Source of the DNA: Parasulfitobacter algicola
GTDB taxonomy: Bacteria; Pseudomonadota; Alphaproteobacteria; Rhodobacterales; Rhodobacteraceae
DNA: 64,000 nucleotides
Direction of reading: 5' to 3'
Assembly (NCBI RefSeq): GCF_013315265.1
Contig: NZ_JABUFE010000001.1
Location: 186,001 to 250,000 of the forward strand
The notes beneath the pieces were generated by a model. The model searched no databases, was not told the origin of the DNA, and worked only from the letters and a program-made list of their open reading frames with translations. Both the position numbers and the translations under genes were made by a program. How positions within the stretch are numbered: position 1 is the stretch's first letter; every line of letters starts with the position of its first letter. This document shows positions 53,311-63,423 of this stretch, in pieces.

Positions 53311-54804
53311 GTGCGCCGCATATTTGGGGCTGCAATTTTTGTAATCGGTATAATTGGCTTGGGTTCTTGGGCGACAATTAAACACGCGCCCTTTATCGAG
53401 GCCAAAATTGCTGTGCGCGCTGCAAATAATTTCGCAATTCTTGATGCAACCCACGATCTGATTACGTCTGTTTCCGGACGTGATGTCCGTGTCACGGGTT
53501 TAGCCAACAGCGCTGAAGAAAAAGCGCTGATTCTGGCTGATATTGACCAAGTTCGTGGCAGACGTGCAATTATTGATGAAATCGAAGTGCTTTCGCACAT
53601 ATCGCCTTATGTCTTTACTGCCAGAAAAACGGCCTTTGATAAATCCTATGATGGTCTGGTCCCAACTGAAAAAATACGCGCCGCGATTGGGCGTGACATT
53701 GGTGCAGAACCTGCACAGGATCTGATCTTAGCCGCTGGCGCACCTGATACCGCGTGGCCGGGCGTTGTCAAACTTTCACTTGATGCATTGGATGCATTGC
53801 TGATCGGTGAATTCACATTGCAAGACCGTGATCTGATTCTAACCGGGCTTGCAAAAACACCCGAAGTCAAAACGCGCGTCGAAACGATTTTATTGGGTGT
53901 TCCGTTCGATTATTCGGTTCAAACGGATCTTGATATCTATATTGATGATCGTCCGGCTGATTTCGAATTGCTTTACAGCGTGGTAGATGGCGTTCAGGTC
54001 AATGGCCGCGTTCCTGCAGGCCTGGATACAAAACGTCTGGCCCAGGTTCTGAACGTGGCAAGTGTCAGCGGTGATATTGACAAAAGTGTTCTAAGTGACA
54101 GTGGGCTTGCACAATCGCATCTTAGGCTTTTGTCATATTGGCTACCTGATCTTGAAAATGCACGCATGAAAATTGCCCCGAATACGCTGGAATTCGAAGT
54201 CACTGTTTCACCTGGAATTGATCAGGAACAGGTGGAAACTGCGCTTGTCTCTGCTTTGTTTCCCGGCACTCAGATGGCCGTCAACACCATTGATGATATG
54301 CCCGAGGCTGATTTTGTGCGTGTCAACGCTGCCACTGCCAAGCCCCAGATATTCCGGGCAGGATACTGGTTGCCGGTCATGTCTTTTGATCCGACCCAAC
54401 AAGTTTGTGAGAATTTAGCGCGTCAGGCTTTGGCGCAGCAAAAGATCAGTTTTGTTGCAGGATCTGATCGGCTTCAGACACAATCAGCCCGCGCCATCAA
54501 CGAAGTGGCCGCGATTTTGCACGAATGCACCACTGTGGCGGGCTTGCAGATTGAAATTGACGGCTTTGTAGATCGCCCGGGAAATGCCACGCGAAATGAA
54601 ACTTTGCGTCGCGACCGTACACTTGCACTGCGTCAGGCTTTTGTAGACCGTGGTATTGCAAGCGAAGATATTTCGCCGCAAGGTTTGCAAGGGGGGCGTA
54701 TTGTTGTTGCAACAACGGGCCAAAGCAATCAGGAAGTGCCGATACGCACACACTCTGATCCGTCCATGCCCCCACACATGGAAAAGGCAACCGAAGGTAA
54801 ATAA
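53311..54804 (+). CDS. BON-like/OmpA-domain envelope protein
   Basis: A 497-residue protein with one N-terminal membrane anchor (RIFGAAIFVIGIIGLGSW, about 4-21) and several BON-like repeats (for example VRVTGLANSAEEKALILADI, LILTGLAKTPEVKTRVETIL and VQVNGRVPAGLDTKRLAQVL). It ends in a C-terminal OmpA-like domain (about 385-475, ISFVAGSDRLQTQSARAINEV, then LQIEIDGFVDRPGNATRNE). The plan resembles mycobacterial OmpATb (BON plus OmpA). The GTG at 53311 is chosen because AGGAGG lies 6 bases before it; the longer TTG reading has none. Peptidoglycan attachment and an envelope role are inferred. It is followed after 3 bases by a small membrane protein, so the two form an operon. Confidence 0.8.
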   Translation: MRRIFGAAIFVIGIIGLGSWATIKHAPFIEAKIAVRAANNFAILDATHDLITSVSGRDVRVTGLANSAEEKALILADIDQVRGRRAIIDEIEVLSHISPYVFTARKTAFDKSYDGLVPTEKIRAAIGRDIGAEPAQDLILAAGAPDTAWPGVVKLSLDALDALLIGEFTLQDRDLILTGLAKTPEVKTRVETILLGVPFDYSVQTDLDIYIDDRPADFELLYSVVDGVQVNGRVPAGLDTKRLAQVLNVASVSGDIDKSVLSDSGLAQSHLRLLSYWLPDLENARMKIAPNTLEFEVTVSPGIDQEQVETALVSALFPGTQMAVNTIDDMPEADFVRVNAATAKPQIFRAGYWLPVMSFDPTQQVCENLARQALAQQKISFVAGSDRLQTQSARAINEVAAILHECTTVAGLQIEIDGFVDRPGNATRNETLRRDRTLALRQAFVDRGIASEDISPQGLQGGRIVVATTGQSNQEVPIRTHSDPSMPPHMEKATEGK

Positions 54805-54807
54805 AGT

Positions 54808-55299
54808 ATGTTTCAGGAATGGAGCTTTCTGATCGGGGAAATCTGGGGGCTTTTGATCATGGCCGCCTTGTTGGGGCTTTTGACAGGCTGGGTTATCTGG
54901 GGTTATGGCGCACAAGAAGTGATTGAAACCGAAACTAAAAGACTGCGTGCGGATCTTGATGCAAGCTGGGTTGCACAGAACGAAAAAACCGCTCAGATCA
55001 AGGCGCTGCGCACTGAATTATCAGAACAAAAACCTTTTGATGATGTTGCAGAAGCCCCTGACGGGAAACCGGTTTTCCTATCCGAACCACGAAATGGGAA
55101 AGCCGATAGTCTGACAAAGATAAAAGGGATTGGTCCGAAGTTGGAACATCTTTTAAATAATATGGGTATTTATCATTATGATCAGATTGCGGGATGGAAT
55201 GATGCTGAAATCGCTTGGATGGATGAAAACCTAAAAGGTTTCAAAGGCCGCGTCAGTCGGGATAACTGGATAGATCAGGCAAAATCTTTACGGTCTTAA
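54808..55299 (+). CDS. Membrane protein with C-terminal helix-hairpin-helix domain
   Basis: A 163-residue protein: one membrane segment (residues 12-33, IWGLLIMAALLGLLTGWVIW), a charged coiled stretch (about 38-75), then DSLTKIKGIGPKLEHLLNNMGIYHYDQIAGW and VSRDNWIDQAK. That last part is the same small HhH-type domain found at the C terminus of NuoE in this group. There is no catalytic NuoE part, so it is not a complex I subunit. The role is unknown; the domain could bind nucleic acid or protein. It is likely co-expressed with the BON/OmpA gene three bases upstream. Confidence 0.78.
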   Translation: MFQEWSFLIGEIWGLLIMAALLGLLTGWVIWGYGAQEVIETETKRLRADLDASWVAQNEKTAQIKALRTELSEQKPFDDVAEAPDGKPVFLSEPRNGKADSLTKIKGIGPKLEHLLNNMGIYHYDQIAGWNDAEIAWMDENLKGFKGRVSRDNWIDQAKSLRS

Positions 55300-55332
55300 C
55301 CACAGCCAACACGATGATTAGCTTTGGTTTGA

Positions 55333-55365
55333 AATGGCGCGCCGATCTGACGCGCCATTCTTTAT
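55333..55365. terminator. Bidirectional terminator between convergent genes
   Basis: Arms AATGGCGCG (55333-55341) and CGCGCCATT (55351-55359) form a perfect 9-base-pair stem with a 9-base loop, followed by CTTTAT. It serves the HhH protein gene (rightwards) and the 5'-nucleotidase gene (leftwards). Confidence 0.75.
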
Positions 55366-56940
55366 CTATTGGCTGATACGACCATCAATGTACGGCGTAT
55401 AAGGCCCTTGTTCTGCCAGATATTCTGCTGTGACATCGGCCAGATCTGGTCCGAAGTCATAGGCATTCATACCATCTGTTGAAAACATGCTATAGCCGTC
55501 GCCGCCGTTACGAACATAGTTGTTCGTCACCACAGAGTAGGTCTTTTCAGGGTCAATTGGCACAAACGTGTCACCTTCCTTGACCATGACTTCGGTCACA
55601 CGGCCTTCGTTTGGGGCAACACTTGGGTCCCATTTGAATTTCAGTCCAGCAACTTGCGGGAAACGGCCTTTGACCTCTTCAACCTGGCTTACACCGTTTT
55701 CCAGCGCGTCAATAACGCCCTGACCTTTGATCTGAAAGGTCGACAGGGTGTTCTGGAACGGCAGCACAGTCAGTACTTCGCCCATGGTCACTTCGCCTGC
55801 GTCGATGGATGACCGCAAACCGCCAGAGTTTGCAATTGCGATTGTCACGCCCTGTTCAGCGACTCGGGCCAGCATCGCATCAGCCACCAGATTGCCCATC
55901 GCACATTCCTGTACACGGCAAACAGCGCGATCGCCTTCGATCGGTTCAGCCGTTTCGGCCACGACTTTATTGCGGATTTCATCCAATGGCTGTGCCATTT
56001 CGGCAATGCGATCTTTTGTGGTCTGATCTTCGACAACTTCGCCATCGTTGATCAAAGGTTCGCCCACCGCTTCGGTGATCACACCTTCGTCGTTGAACGT
56101 CACGTTCAGCTCGCCCAGGAATTTACCATAAGCATAGGCCTGAACAATCGCCGTATCCCCAACCATCGTTGGATATGGCCCAACCGCGCGATCCTGGGTA
56201 TTGGACAGCAGTGTATTGGAATGCCCACCCACAATCACATCGACACCTGTTGTGGCGGCAGCAACGGCCTGATCTACTTCATACCCGGAATGGCTTAGTA
56301 CGATAATCTTGTTCACGCCCATTTCGGTCAGCCTGTCAACTTCGGCCTGCACGGCCTCGGCCGGGTCTGTAAAGGTGATGTTGGGACCCGGGCTAGCCAA
56401 TTCAGCCGTATCTTCTGGTGTCAGGCCGATCAAACCTAGTTTTTCGCCACCGCGTTCGATCACAACCGATTTCTGGATCACATCAGCAATCAACGGTTCA
56501 TTTGAAAAGTCAGCATTCGACATCAAAACCGGGAAATCCACCGTTTCGACAAAGCCGCGCAGAACTTCGGGGCCATCATCGAATTCGTGATTGCCCACGG
56601 TCATCGCGTCATAAGCCATTTTGTTCATCATTTCAGCGGCCAGTTTACCCTTGTAATAGGTGTAAAATAGTGACCCCTGAAATTGATCCCCGCCATCGAC
56701 AAGGATCGAATTGTTGCTGCGCGCACGTGCGTCGTTGATCGTTGTGACCAAACGGGCCGACCCACCAAAGCATTCGCCTGCGTCGTTATCTTCGGCCGAA
56801 CACGGTGAATCATATTTGGAAATCGGCTCAAATCGCGCATGAAAATCATTGGTGTGCAGAATTGTAAGTGAATAATCAGCCGAAGCTGTAGTGGCAGTCA
56901 CTGCAAGTGCAGCAACTGTAGATAGGAATCGAGCAGTCAT
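55366..56940 (-). CDS. 5'-nucleotidase/UDP-sugar hydrolase family protein
   Basis: A 524-residue exported metallophosphoesterase. A signal peptide (cleavage near TTASA) is followed by the metal motif LHTNDFHARFEP, DGGDQFQGSLF, GNHEFDDG and VVGGHSNT-like VIVGGHSNT. The C-terminal nucleotidase domain has NSGGLRSSIDAGEVTMGEVLTVLPFQNTL, which includes the substrate-stacking region. It would release nucleosides and phosphate from nucleotides in the periplasm. The ATG at 56940 follows GGGGGA. It is monocistronic. Confidence 0.92.
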   Translation of the reverse strand: MTARFLSTVAALAVTATTASADYSLTILHTNDFHARFEPISKYDSPCSAEDNDAGECFGGSARLVTTINDARARSNNSILVDGGDQFQGSLFYTYYKGKLAAEMMNKMAYDAMTVGNHEFDDGPEVLRGFVETVDFPVLMSNADFSNEPLIADVIQKSVVIERGGEKLGLIGLTPEDTAELASPGPNITFTDPAEAVQAEVDRLTEMGVNKIIVLSHSGYEVDQAVAAATTGVDVIVGGHSNTLLSNTQDRAVGPYPTMVGDTAIVQAYAYGKFLGELNVTFNDEGVITEAVGEPLINDGEVVEDQTTKDRIAEMAQPLDEIRNKVVAETAEPIEGDRAVCRVQECAMGNLVADAMLARVAEQGVTIAIANSGGLRSSIDAGEVTMGEVLTVLPFQNTLSTFQIKGQGVIDALENGVSQVEEVKGRFPQVAGLKFKWDPSVAPNEGRVTEVMVKEGDTFVPIDPEKTYSVVTNNYVRNGGDGYSMFSTDGMNAYDFGPDLADVTAEYLAEQGPYTPYIDGRISQ

Positions 56941-57164
56941 GGCGTCCCCCTGTTGCAGATAATTCATATCGTGAACATTGTAAGCCGAATGTCAAAGGGG
57001 CAAAATAGCCTGCCGTTACGTCCACTTCGTCGCATCCGTCCCTGAAAAGCCACAATAAACAGCCGAGCATTGCAAAAAAGTGGGCGTTTTTCTGGACCTG
57101 GATCAAGGGTTTGGATACTCTGACATCAAACGGGGCGAAAATGATCCCGAATATTGAGGCAGTT

Positions 57165-58346
57165 ATGAAGTTTCCTGAGCGGTTTTCGCACCTTCCGGAA
57201 TATGCTTTCCCGCGTCTGCGCGCCCTTTTGGATGTGCATGAACCCGGCGATACGCCTATTGCGATGACAATCGGTGAACCCCAGCATCCATTCCCGGACT
57301 GGGTTGGCAGCATATTGGCCGAAAATCTGGATGGATTTTCAAAATATCCACCCAATGATGGCGCATATGATTTACTGCAAGCAATCGGCGACTGGATCAA
57401 GCGGCGCTATGATGTCACGGTTGATGCCGGCACACAGATATTAGCGCTGAACGGCACACGCGAGGGACTTTATAACGCCGCGATGGCGCTTTGCCCTGAA
57501 ACCAAGGCTAGCAAGACGCCCATTATTCTGACGCCAAATCCGTTTTATCAGGTTTATGCAGTGGCCGCCCTGTCTGTCGGGGCCGAACCTGTTTATGTAC
57601 CCGCGACATTTGATACCGGATATTTGCCTGATTACGCATCCTTGTCCAAAGATGTTCTGGACCGTACGGCGCTGGCCTATGTCTGTTCGCCTGCCAACCC
57701 ACAGGGGGCTGTTGCAGATGCGGACTATTGGCGTGATCTGATCAATCTAGCCGAAAAGCACGATTTCAAAGTTCTGGCCGATGAGTGCTATTCCGAGATT
57801 TATCGCGATACACCACCCATAGGTGCGCTGCAGGTCGCAGATCAGATGGGCGCAGATCCAGACCGCGTTGTGATTTTTCATTCTTTGTCCAAACGGTCAA
57901 ACCTGCCTGGGCTTCGGTCCGGCTTTGCTGCCAGTGGTGCGGGTAATATCCAGCGTATGAAACAGCTTCGGAATTACTCTGGTGCGCCACTGCCTTTGCC
58001 ATTGCAGAAAGTGGCAACGCAGGTCTGGATCGACGAAGATCACGTCGATAACAATCGTGCGCTGTACAAAGCGAAATACGATGTTGCAGATCAGATCTTT
58101 ACGAATATCGATGGGTATCGTGCACCGCAAGCTGGATTTTTCTTGTGGCTTCCGGTGCAAGACGGCGAAGCGACAACATTGAAATTATGGCGCGACACGG
58201 GCGTTCGGGTTTTACCTGGCGCCTATCTAAGTCGTGACGTCGGAGGGCAAAACCCCGGTGCAAATTATATCAGGGTGGCCATGGTCGCCCCAATTGATGA
58301 CATGCAGCGCGGGCTAATCCGGCTTCGTGATTGCATCTATAAATAA
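57165..58346 (+). CDS. Class I/II PLP-dependent aminotransferase (DapC-like)
   Basis: A 393-residue fold-type I aminotransferase. [14 protein letters not shown] near residue 165, [11 protein letters not shown] near 205 and the PLP lysine in [16 protein letters not shown] near 245 are visible. The pattern resembles N-succinyl-L,L-diaminopimelate aminotransferase-type enzymes (lysine pathway), but the family is broad and the substrate is inferred. The ATG at 57165 is chosen because GAGG precedes it and the family begins here; an upstream in-frame start would add 18 residues. ftsK follows after 19 bases. Confidence 0.82.
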   Translation: MKFPERFSHLPEYAFPRLRALLDVHEPGDTPIAMTIGEPQHPFPDWVGSILAENLDGFSKYPPNDGAYDLLQAIGDWIKRRYDVTVDAGTQILALNGTREGLYNAAMALCPETKASKTPIILTPNPFYQVYAVAALSVGAEPVYVPATFDTGYLPDYASLSKDVLDRTALAYVCSPANPQGAVADADYWRDLINLAEKHDFKVLADECYSEIYRDTPPIGALQVADQMGADPDRVVIFHSLSKRSNLPGLRSGFAASGAGNIQRMKQLRNYSGAPLPLPLQKVATQVWIDEDHVDNNRALYKAKYDVADQIFTNIDGYRAPQAGFFLWLPVQDGEATTLKLWRDTGVRVLPGAYLSRDVGGQNPGANYIRVAMVAPIDDMQRGLIRLRDCIYK

Positions 58347-58365
58347 GAAGAAACGAGGCACGGGC

Positions 58366-61161
58366 ATGGCATATCAGACACGCGGACGACGAGATCCGTT
58401 ACTGGACAGCACAACACAAGCGGCGTTGGAAAAACGCGGGAAAGAGCTGTTGGGCATGGGGCTGTTGGTCTTTGGTGCCCTGGTTGGCATGATGCTGTGG
58501 TCTTATTCGCCCAACGATCCCAGCTTTATGATGGCCACTGACGAACCTGTGCAAAACTGGCTGGGCCGCTTTGGCGCTATGATTGCAGCGCCTTTGATGA
58601 TGATCATTGGGTATGGTCTTTGGGTGATCGTTGCCGTGTCACTGACATGGGGTGTACGGTTTGCACTTCATCGTGGTGAAGATCGCGCGATTGGGCGCTT
58701 GATCTTTTTCCCGATCCTGATTGCTGTGACATCGCTTTATGCATCGACCCTTATTCCACCTGCTGGCTGGACACACAGCTTTGATCTGGGTGGTCTGTTT
58801 GGCGAAGCCATTATTGGTATTTTCGCAAATCTGCTGCCATTTTCAATTGGCTTTAACGTCAAGCTGACATCCGTCGGGTCGGCGGTTGGCATGGTTGCCT
58901 TGGGACTGTTTGTTCTAGGCTTCACACGGGCTGAATTACGCGTGATTTTACGGTTCCTGATTGTCGGGCTGGTCGTCGTCTATGCGCAGATTTTCAATGT
59001 ACTACGCGGTATTTTCAATGGTGCTAAATCTGCCACCCATCGTGTGCAACAGGCAAAAGCGGCACGTCGTGATGCGGCACAAATCCAAGAAGATATCCCG
59101 CCCACACGGCCTGCATCCACGCAACAGGCGCGTGTTTTACGCGCTGAACCCGCCATGACATCACCCCCCGTTGCCCCTGTGGCACAGCCTGTCGCAAAAC
59201 CCGGCCTTTTGGCGCGTATTCCTGGCCTGATGCAACGCCCTGCCCCAATGCCAGAACCCGAATTGATCGACCCGATTTACAATGATGCTATTATTGAAGG
59301 CCCAAGTGACGAACGCATTCAGGCTAAAATTTCGGACGCGGTGAAATCACGCCGTCGTCAGTCACCGGGTCAAATGATGCCACGCATCGAACCATCACTG
59401 ACCCGTGGCAAAGGTCCTCAGCCACTTGTTTTGTCTGATGAACCCCCCGTCGTGGCACCCAGATTGGACATGGACACCTCATTTGCAGTACCCGATGACA
59501 TGACCCCCTTGGTCGCCGAACCCACATGGGATGCCGCACCAGTTCCTGAAACAAAGGGCGTCGTGCAGCACCCTGCGCGCAAGCCTGTTCAGCCGTCGAA
59601 AAAAGCCAAGGCCGAAGCCCAGCCCGCCTTGAAGTTTGATGATGCCACAGCCGAATATGAACATCCGCCGTTATCGTTACTAACTAATCCGGTCGAAATT
59701 CAGCGCCAACATCTAAGCGATGAGGCGCTAGAGGAAAACGCGCGGATGCTGGAAAATGTGCTGGATGACTACGGCGTCAAAGGCGAAATCGTCAGTGTAC
59801 GTCCAGGCCCCGTTGTGACCATGTACGAACTGGAACCTGCGCCCGGTCTAAAAGCCAGCCGCGTCATTGGTCTGTCTGATGATATCGCGCGGTCCATGTC
59901 CGCCCTATCTGCGCGCGTCAGTACTGTGCCCGGGCGGTCTGTAATCGGGATCGAACTGCCCAACGCCACCCGCGAAAAGGTTGTTCTGCGCGAAATCCTG
60001 TCCGCGCGTGGGTTTGGTGACAGCAACATGCGGCTGCCGCTTGCATTGGGCAAGGACATCGGCGGCGAACCGATTATCGCCAATCTGTCCAAAATGCCCC
60101 ACTTGTTGATCGCAGGGACCACCGGATCGGGTAAATCTGTTGCCATCAACACAATGATCCTATCGCTGCTTTACAAACTAAGCCCCGAAGAATGCCGCAT
60201 GATCATGATTGATCCCAAGATGCTGGAACTCAGTGTCTATGACGGTATTCCACATCTGCTGTCGCCCGTTGTGACGGACCCGAAAAAGGCAGTTGTCGCC
60301 CTGAAATGGGTCGTGGGCGAGATGGAGGAACGGTATCGCAAGATGTCCAAAATGGGCGTGCGCAACATCGAAGGCTATAACGGCCGCGTTCGTGATGCGC
60401 TGTCAAAGGGCGAGATGTTCAGCCGAACGGTTCAGACCGGTTTTGACGATGATACTGGCGAACCCGTGTTTGAAACCGAAGAGATTCAGCCCGAAACGAT
60501 CCCTTATATCGTGGTGATCGTGGATGAAATGGCTGATCTGATGATGGTGGCCGGTAAAGAGATTGAGGCCTGCATTCAGCGTCTGGCGCAAATGGCGCGA
60601 GCGTCGGGCATCCATCTGATCATGGCCACACAGCGTCCGTCAGTTGACGTCATCACCGGCACGATCAAGGCCAACTTCCCCACCCGGATTTCATTTCAAG
60701 TGACCAGCAAAATCGATAGTCGCACGATCCTGGGCGAAATGGGCGCCGAACAGCTGCTTGGTATGGGCGACATGCTATACATGGCGGGTGGTTCAAAAAT
60801 TACGCGGATTCACGGACCCTTCTGTTCTGATGAAGAAGTCGAAGAGATCGTGAACTTCCTGAAAGCCAATGGTGCGCCTGAATATGTAAATGGCGTTGTT
60901 GACGGCCCCGAAGATGGCAAGGAAAGTGATATTGATTTGGTGCTTGGCCTGGGTGGCAACACCGATGGCGAAGATGCGCTTTATGATCAGGCGGTACAAA
61001 TCGTAATCCAGGACCGTAAATGTTCGACCAGCTATATCCAGCGCAAACTGGCGATCGGCTATAATAAAGCTGCGCGCTTGGTTGAACAGATGGAAGATCA
61101 GGGCCTTGTCAGTTCTGCCAACCATGTCGGTAAGCGTGAAATTCTGATCCCTGAACAATAA
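58366..61161 (+). CDS. ftsK: DNA translocase FtsK
   Basis: A 931-residue septal DNA pump that clears and aligns chromosome ends during division. The N-terminal domain has four membrane helices (about 25-200), a Pro/Ala-rich linker follows to about 420, then the motor: Walker [15 protein letters not shown] (near 585), Walker [13 protein letters not shown] and [15 protein letters not shown]. The C-terminal gamma domain (winged helix, [27 protein letters not shown]) reads KOPS sequences. The ATG at 58366 is used because the family N terminus begins here. Confidence 0.97.
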   Translation: MAYQTRGRRDPLLDSTTQAALEKRGKELLGMGLLVFGALVGMMLWSYSPNDPSFMMATDEPVQNWLGRFGAMIAAPLMMIIGYGLWVIVAVSLTWGVRFALHRGEDRAIGRLIFFPILIAVTSLYASTLIPPAGWTHSFDLGGLFGEAIIGIFANLLPFSIGFNVKLTSVGSAVGMVALGLFVLGFTRAELRVILRFLIVGLVVVYAQIFNVLRGIFNGAKSATHRVQQAKAARRDAAQIQEDIPPTRPASTQQARVLRAEPAMTSPPVAPVAQPVAKPGLLARIPGLMQRPAPMPEPELIDPIYNDAIIEGPSDERIQAKISDAVKSRRRQSPGQMMPRIEPSLTRGKGPQPLVLSDEPPVVAPRLDMDTSFAVPDDMTPLVAEPTWDAAPVPETKGVVQHPARKPVQPSKKAKAEAQPALKFDDATAEYEHPPLSLLTNPVEIQRQHLSDEALEENARMLENVLDDYGVKGEIVSVRPGPVVTMYELEPAPGLKASRVIGLSDDIARSMSALSARVSTVPGRSVIGIELPNATREKVVLREILSARGFGDSNMRLPLALGKDIGGEPIIANLSKMPHLLIAGTTGSGKSVAINTMILSLLYKLSPEECRMIMIDPKMLELSVYDGIPHLLSPVVTDPKKAVVALKWVVGEMEERYRKMSKMGVRNIEGYNGRVRDALSKGEMFSRTVQTGFDDDTGEPVFETEEIQPETIPYIVVIVDEMADLMMVAGKEIEACIQRLAQMARASGIHLIMATQRPSVDVITGTIKANFPTRISFQVTSKIDSRTILGEMGAEQLLGMGDMLYMAGGSKITRIHGPFCSDEEVEEIVNFLKANGAPEYVNGVVDGPEDGKESDIDLVLGLGGNTDGEDALYDQAVQIVIQDRKCSTSYIQRKLAIGYNKAARLVEQMEDQGLVSSANHVGKREILIPEQ

Positions 61162-61314
61162 GCGGGGAATTCTGCCCCATTCATTGGCCTGTTATTGCAT
61201 AACATGGCGGAAAGAATATCTGTTATACAAGCCAAGAACGAATTTGCGGTTAAATAAATGAACAACCGCGCCTTTGTGAAAGATTGTATCGTGCAGAAAG
61301 TGGAAAGCAATTCT

Positions 61315-61920
61315 ATGTTGAACTTTATGAAACGCATTATCCTTTTGCCGCTTTTGTGGGCTGTGTTTGCATTGCCTGCAGCTGCAGAAAAGCTGTCTTT
61401 GAATGAAATTTCGGCCTATCTGAACAGTTTTCAGACAGCCAGTGGCGCCTTCACGCAATTGAATGCAGATGGCACGATTGCGAATGGTAAAGTTATGATC
61501 AAACGCCCCGGCCGCGCGCGGTTTGAATATGAACCACCTACCAAATCTTTGGTCATTGCAGGCGGCGGACAGGTGGCGATTTTTGACGGCAAGTCAAATT
61601 CAAACCCCAGTCAATATCCCTTGCGTCGTACCCCGCTGAATATCATTCTTGAACGGAACGTTAATCTGGGTCGCGCCAAGATGGTTGTGGGCCATACCTT
61701 TGATGGCACGGCAACAACTGTTGTGGCTCAAGACCCCGAAAATCCCCAGTATGGCAACATTCAATTGCTGTTCACCGCAAACCCGGTTGAGTTACGCCAA
61801 TGGGTCATAACGGACGAGAACGGCTTTGAAACCAAAGTCATCCTGCGTGATCTGGAAACCGGCGTCGACATTGGCGCGCGGCCCTTTAGCATCGTGGTTG
61901 AAGCGGAAAACTGGAATTAG
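61315..61920 (+). CDS. lolA: Outer-membrane lipoprotein carrier protein LolA
   Basis: A periplasmic chaperone that carries lipoproteins from the LolCDE complex to the outer membrane. It has a signal peptide (MKRIILLPLLWAVFALPAAA) and the LolA features LNEISAYLNSFQTASGAFTQ, RPGRARFEYEPP and LRQWVITDENG. The ATG at 61315 follows GTGGAAAG; a second ATG four codons on starts the signal peptide directly. It is 201 residues as written. It lies downstream of ftsK, a common order in this family. Confidence 0.9.
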   Translation: MLNFMKRIILLPLLWAVFALPAAAEKLSLNEISAYLNSFQTASGAFTQLNADGTIANGKVMIKRPGRARFEYEPPTKSLVIAGGGQVAIFDGKSNSNPSQYPLRRTPLNIILERNVNLGRAKMVVGHTFDGTATTVVAQDPENPQYGNIQLLFTANPVELRQWVITDENGFETKVILRDLETGVDIGARPFSIVVEAENWN

Positions 61921-61922
61921 GG

Positions 61923-61950
61923 TTCAAGGCCGGTTCACCCCGGCCTGAAG
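61923..61950 (+). terminator. Terminator of lolA
   Basis: Arms AGGCCGG (61927-61933) and CCGGCCT (61940-61946) form a 7-base-pair stem extended by TTCA/GAA, just after the lolA stop. It has only a weak T run further on. Confidence 0.65.
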
Positions 61951-62031
61951 TAAATTTCACGTCTATACAGAATAATTTCTGCACCCCAAGCGTAGCCTTC
62001 GTATCAACACCATGAAACGGGAGCTACTCAT

Positions 62032-62388
62032 ATGAAACTTTTCACTGTCATCACACTGGCCGTTCTGGCCGTCGCAAGCAGTCAGGCTTACAGTGCTGCG
62101 CATAAATCAGTCCTGGCAGCTAAAAATGGCATGACCCTTTATACATTTGATAAAGATAAAGCAGGAACCTCAAACTGCTATAATGATTGTGCCGATAGCT
62201 GGCCGCCCTATACCGCAAAGCGCGGGATGAAGCCACCTGTTGCAGGCCTGACAACGATCAAGCGTCGCGATGGCACATTCCAATGGGCCCAAGACGGAAT
62301 GCCTCTTTATTTCTGGGTGGGCGATTCAAAGCCGGGTGACACAAACGGCGATGGAGTCGGTGGTGTTTGGCACGTAGCGCGCCCCTGA
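62032..62388 (+). CDS. Exported COG4315-type repeat protein
   Basis: A 118-residue secreted protein with a signal peptide (cleavage near QAYSAA) and the COG4315 pattern: GMTLYTFDKDKAGTSNCYND and CADSWPPY, then a second half with DGMPLYFWVGDSKPGD and GVWHVA. The family has two Tyr-x-Phe/Tyr/Trp-x-x-Asp motifs; the role is unknown. GGGAG precedes the ATG. A strong terminator follows. Confidence 0.8.
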   Translation: MKLFTVITLAVLAVASSQAYSAAHKSVLAAKNGMTLYTFDKDKAGTSNCYNDCADSWPPYTAKRGMKPPVAGLTTIKRRDGTFQWAQDGMPLYFWVGDSKPGDTNGDGVGGVWHVARP

Positions 62389-62396
62389 TATATCTT

Positions 62397-62434
62397 CAAA
62401 GCCCCGCTTAAAACCGGGGCTTTGATGATTTTTT
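62397..62434 (+). terminator. Rho-independent terminator of the COG4315 gene
   Basis: Arms CAAAGCCCCG (62397-62406) and CGGGGCTTTG (62415-62424) form a perfect 10-base-pair stem with an 8-base loop, then ATGATTTTTTATTTT. Confidence 0.88.
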
Positions 62435-62676
62435 ATTTTATTTCATACATCATTATAAATTTATGGCTGCCATTATCAGACAGCCAAATCCCAAGCTAAC
62501 AAATCTTATTCAATTGGTTGCGCCCCTGGCACGGACATGATCAAGAGATCATTCCTTGGAAAACCAAACAGATGGGAACACTTGGTCGCGCCGTGTGTTA
62601 TCCATTCAGACAATGGCACGCCGAAAGACACCTTGGCTGTTTTACAATTCTCAAACCCATACCCGGAGACTGATCC
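62435..62676. other. Intergenic region, possible decayed transposase fragment
   Basis: These 242 AT-rich bases hold the promoter of the next gene. On the plus strand, 62594-62632 encodes CVIHSDNGTPKDT in an open frame running from about 62490. HSDNG is a signature of the integrase-core (IS3-like) transposase, but only this short match is present and neighbouring codons do not continue the family. It may be chance. Confidence 0.25.
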
Positions 62677-63354
62677 ATGAAAATTCTAATGGTACTGACA
62701 TCGCACGATAAACTTGGGGAGACTGGCGAAAAGACCGGGTTCTGGTTGGAAGAATTCGCAGCCCCTTATTACGTTCTGAAAGATGCCGGCGCCGAAGTCG
62801 TGCTGGCATCCCCAAAAGGCGGGCAGCCACCCTTGGACCCCAAAAGCGATGCGGATGACGCCCAAACCGAAGCGACAAAGCGCTTCAAAGATGATCAGGA
62901 TGCACAAAAAGCATTGTCTGAAACACATGTGTTGTCTGACATTGACGACAAAGGTTTTGATGCGATTTTTTATCCAGGCGGACACGGGCCGCTTTGGGAT
63001 CTGGCCAACGACGCAGACAGCAAACGTCTGATCGAAGCCTTTGCCGGGTCTGACCGGGCTGTTGGTGCGGTGTGTCATGCGCCTGCCGTTTTCAAAAATA
63101 CCAATGGCGCTGATGGCAAGCCACTGGTCTCGGGCAAGCGCGTGACCGGATTTACCAATACCGAAGAAGAGGCCGTTGGCCTAACCGACATAGTGCCATT
63201 TCTGATCGAAGATATGCTGAAGAAAAATGGTGGGCACTATGAAAAAGGGGATGATTGGGCGTCATTTACCTTGGTTGATGGTAAGCTTGTCACCGGTCAA
63301 AACCCGGCTTCATCCGAAGAAGCCGCTAAGAAATTACTTGAGTTGATCAAGTAA
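62677..63354 (+). CDS. DJ-1/PfpI family protein (Hsp31-like)
   Basis: A 225-residue protein of the DJ-1/PfpI superfamily. The nucleophile elbow is VGAVCHAPAVFK with cysteine 133 and histidine 134, preceded by FYPGGHGPLWDL. Relatives act as glyoxalase III (methylglyoxal to lactate) or as chaperones. A near relative is the yeast Hsp31 type. The gene is monocistronic, CGGAG precedes the ATG, and a good terminator follows. The exact activity cannot be decided from the sequence. Confidence 0.87.
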   Translation: MKILMVLTSHDKLGETGEKTGFWLEEFAAPYYVLKDAGAEVVLASPKGGQPPLDPKSDADDAQTEATKRFKDDQDAQKALSETHVLSDIDDKGFDAIFYPGGHGPLWDLANDADSKRLIEAFAGSDRAVGAVCHAPAVFKNTNGADGKPLVSGKRVTGFTNTEEEAVGLTDIVPFLIEDMLKKNGGHYEKGDDWASFTLVDGKLVTGQNPASSEEAAKKLLELIK

Positions 63355-63387
63355 TAAATTACAAAAACGATATTATATGCTGAAAAT

Positions 63388-63420
63388 CAAAGGCAAAGAA
63401 AGTAATATCCTTTGCCTTTG
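63388..63420 (+). terminator. Terminator between the DJ-1 and anti-sigma genes
   Basis: Arms CAAAGGCAAAG (63388-63398) and CTTTGCCTTTG (63410-63420) form a perfect 11-base-pair stem with an 11-base loop. The two genes converge, so it can act in both directions. Confidence 0.75.
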
Positions 63421-63423
63421 TTG

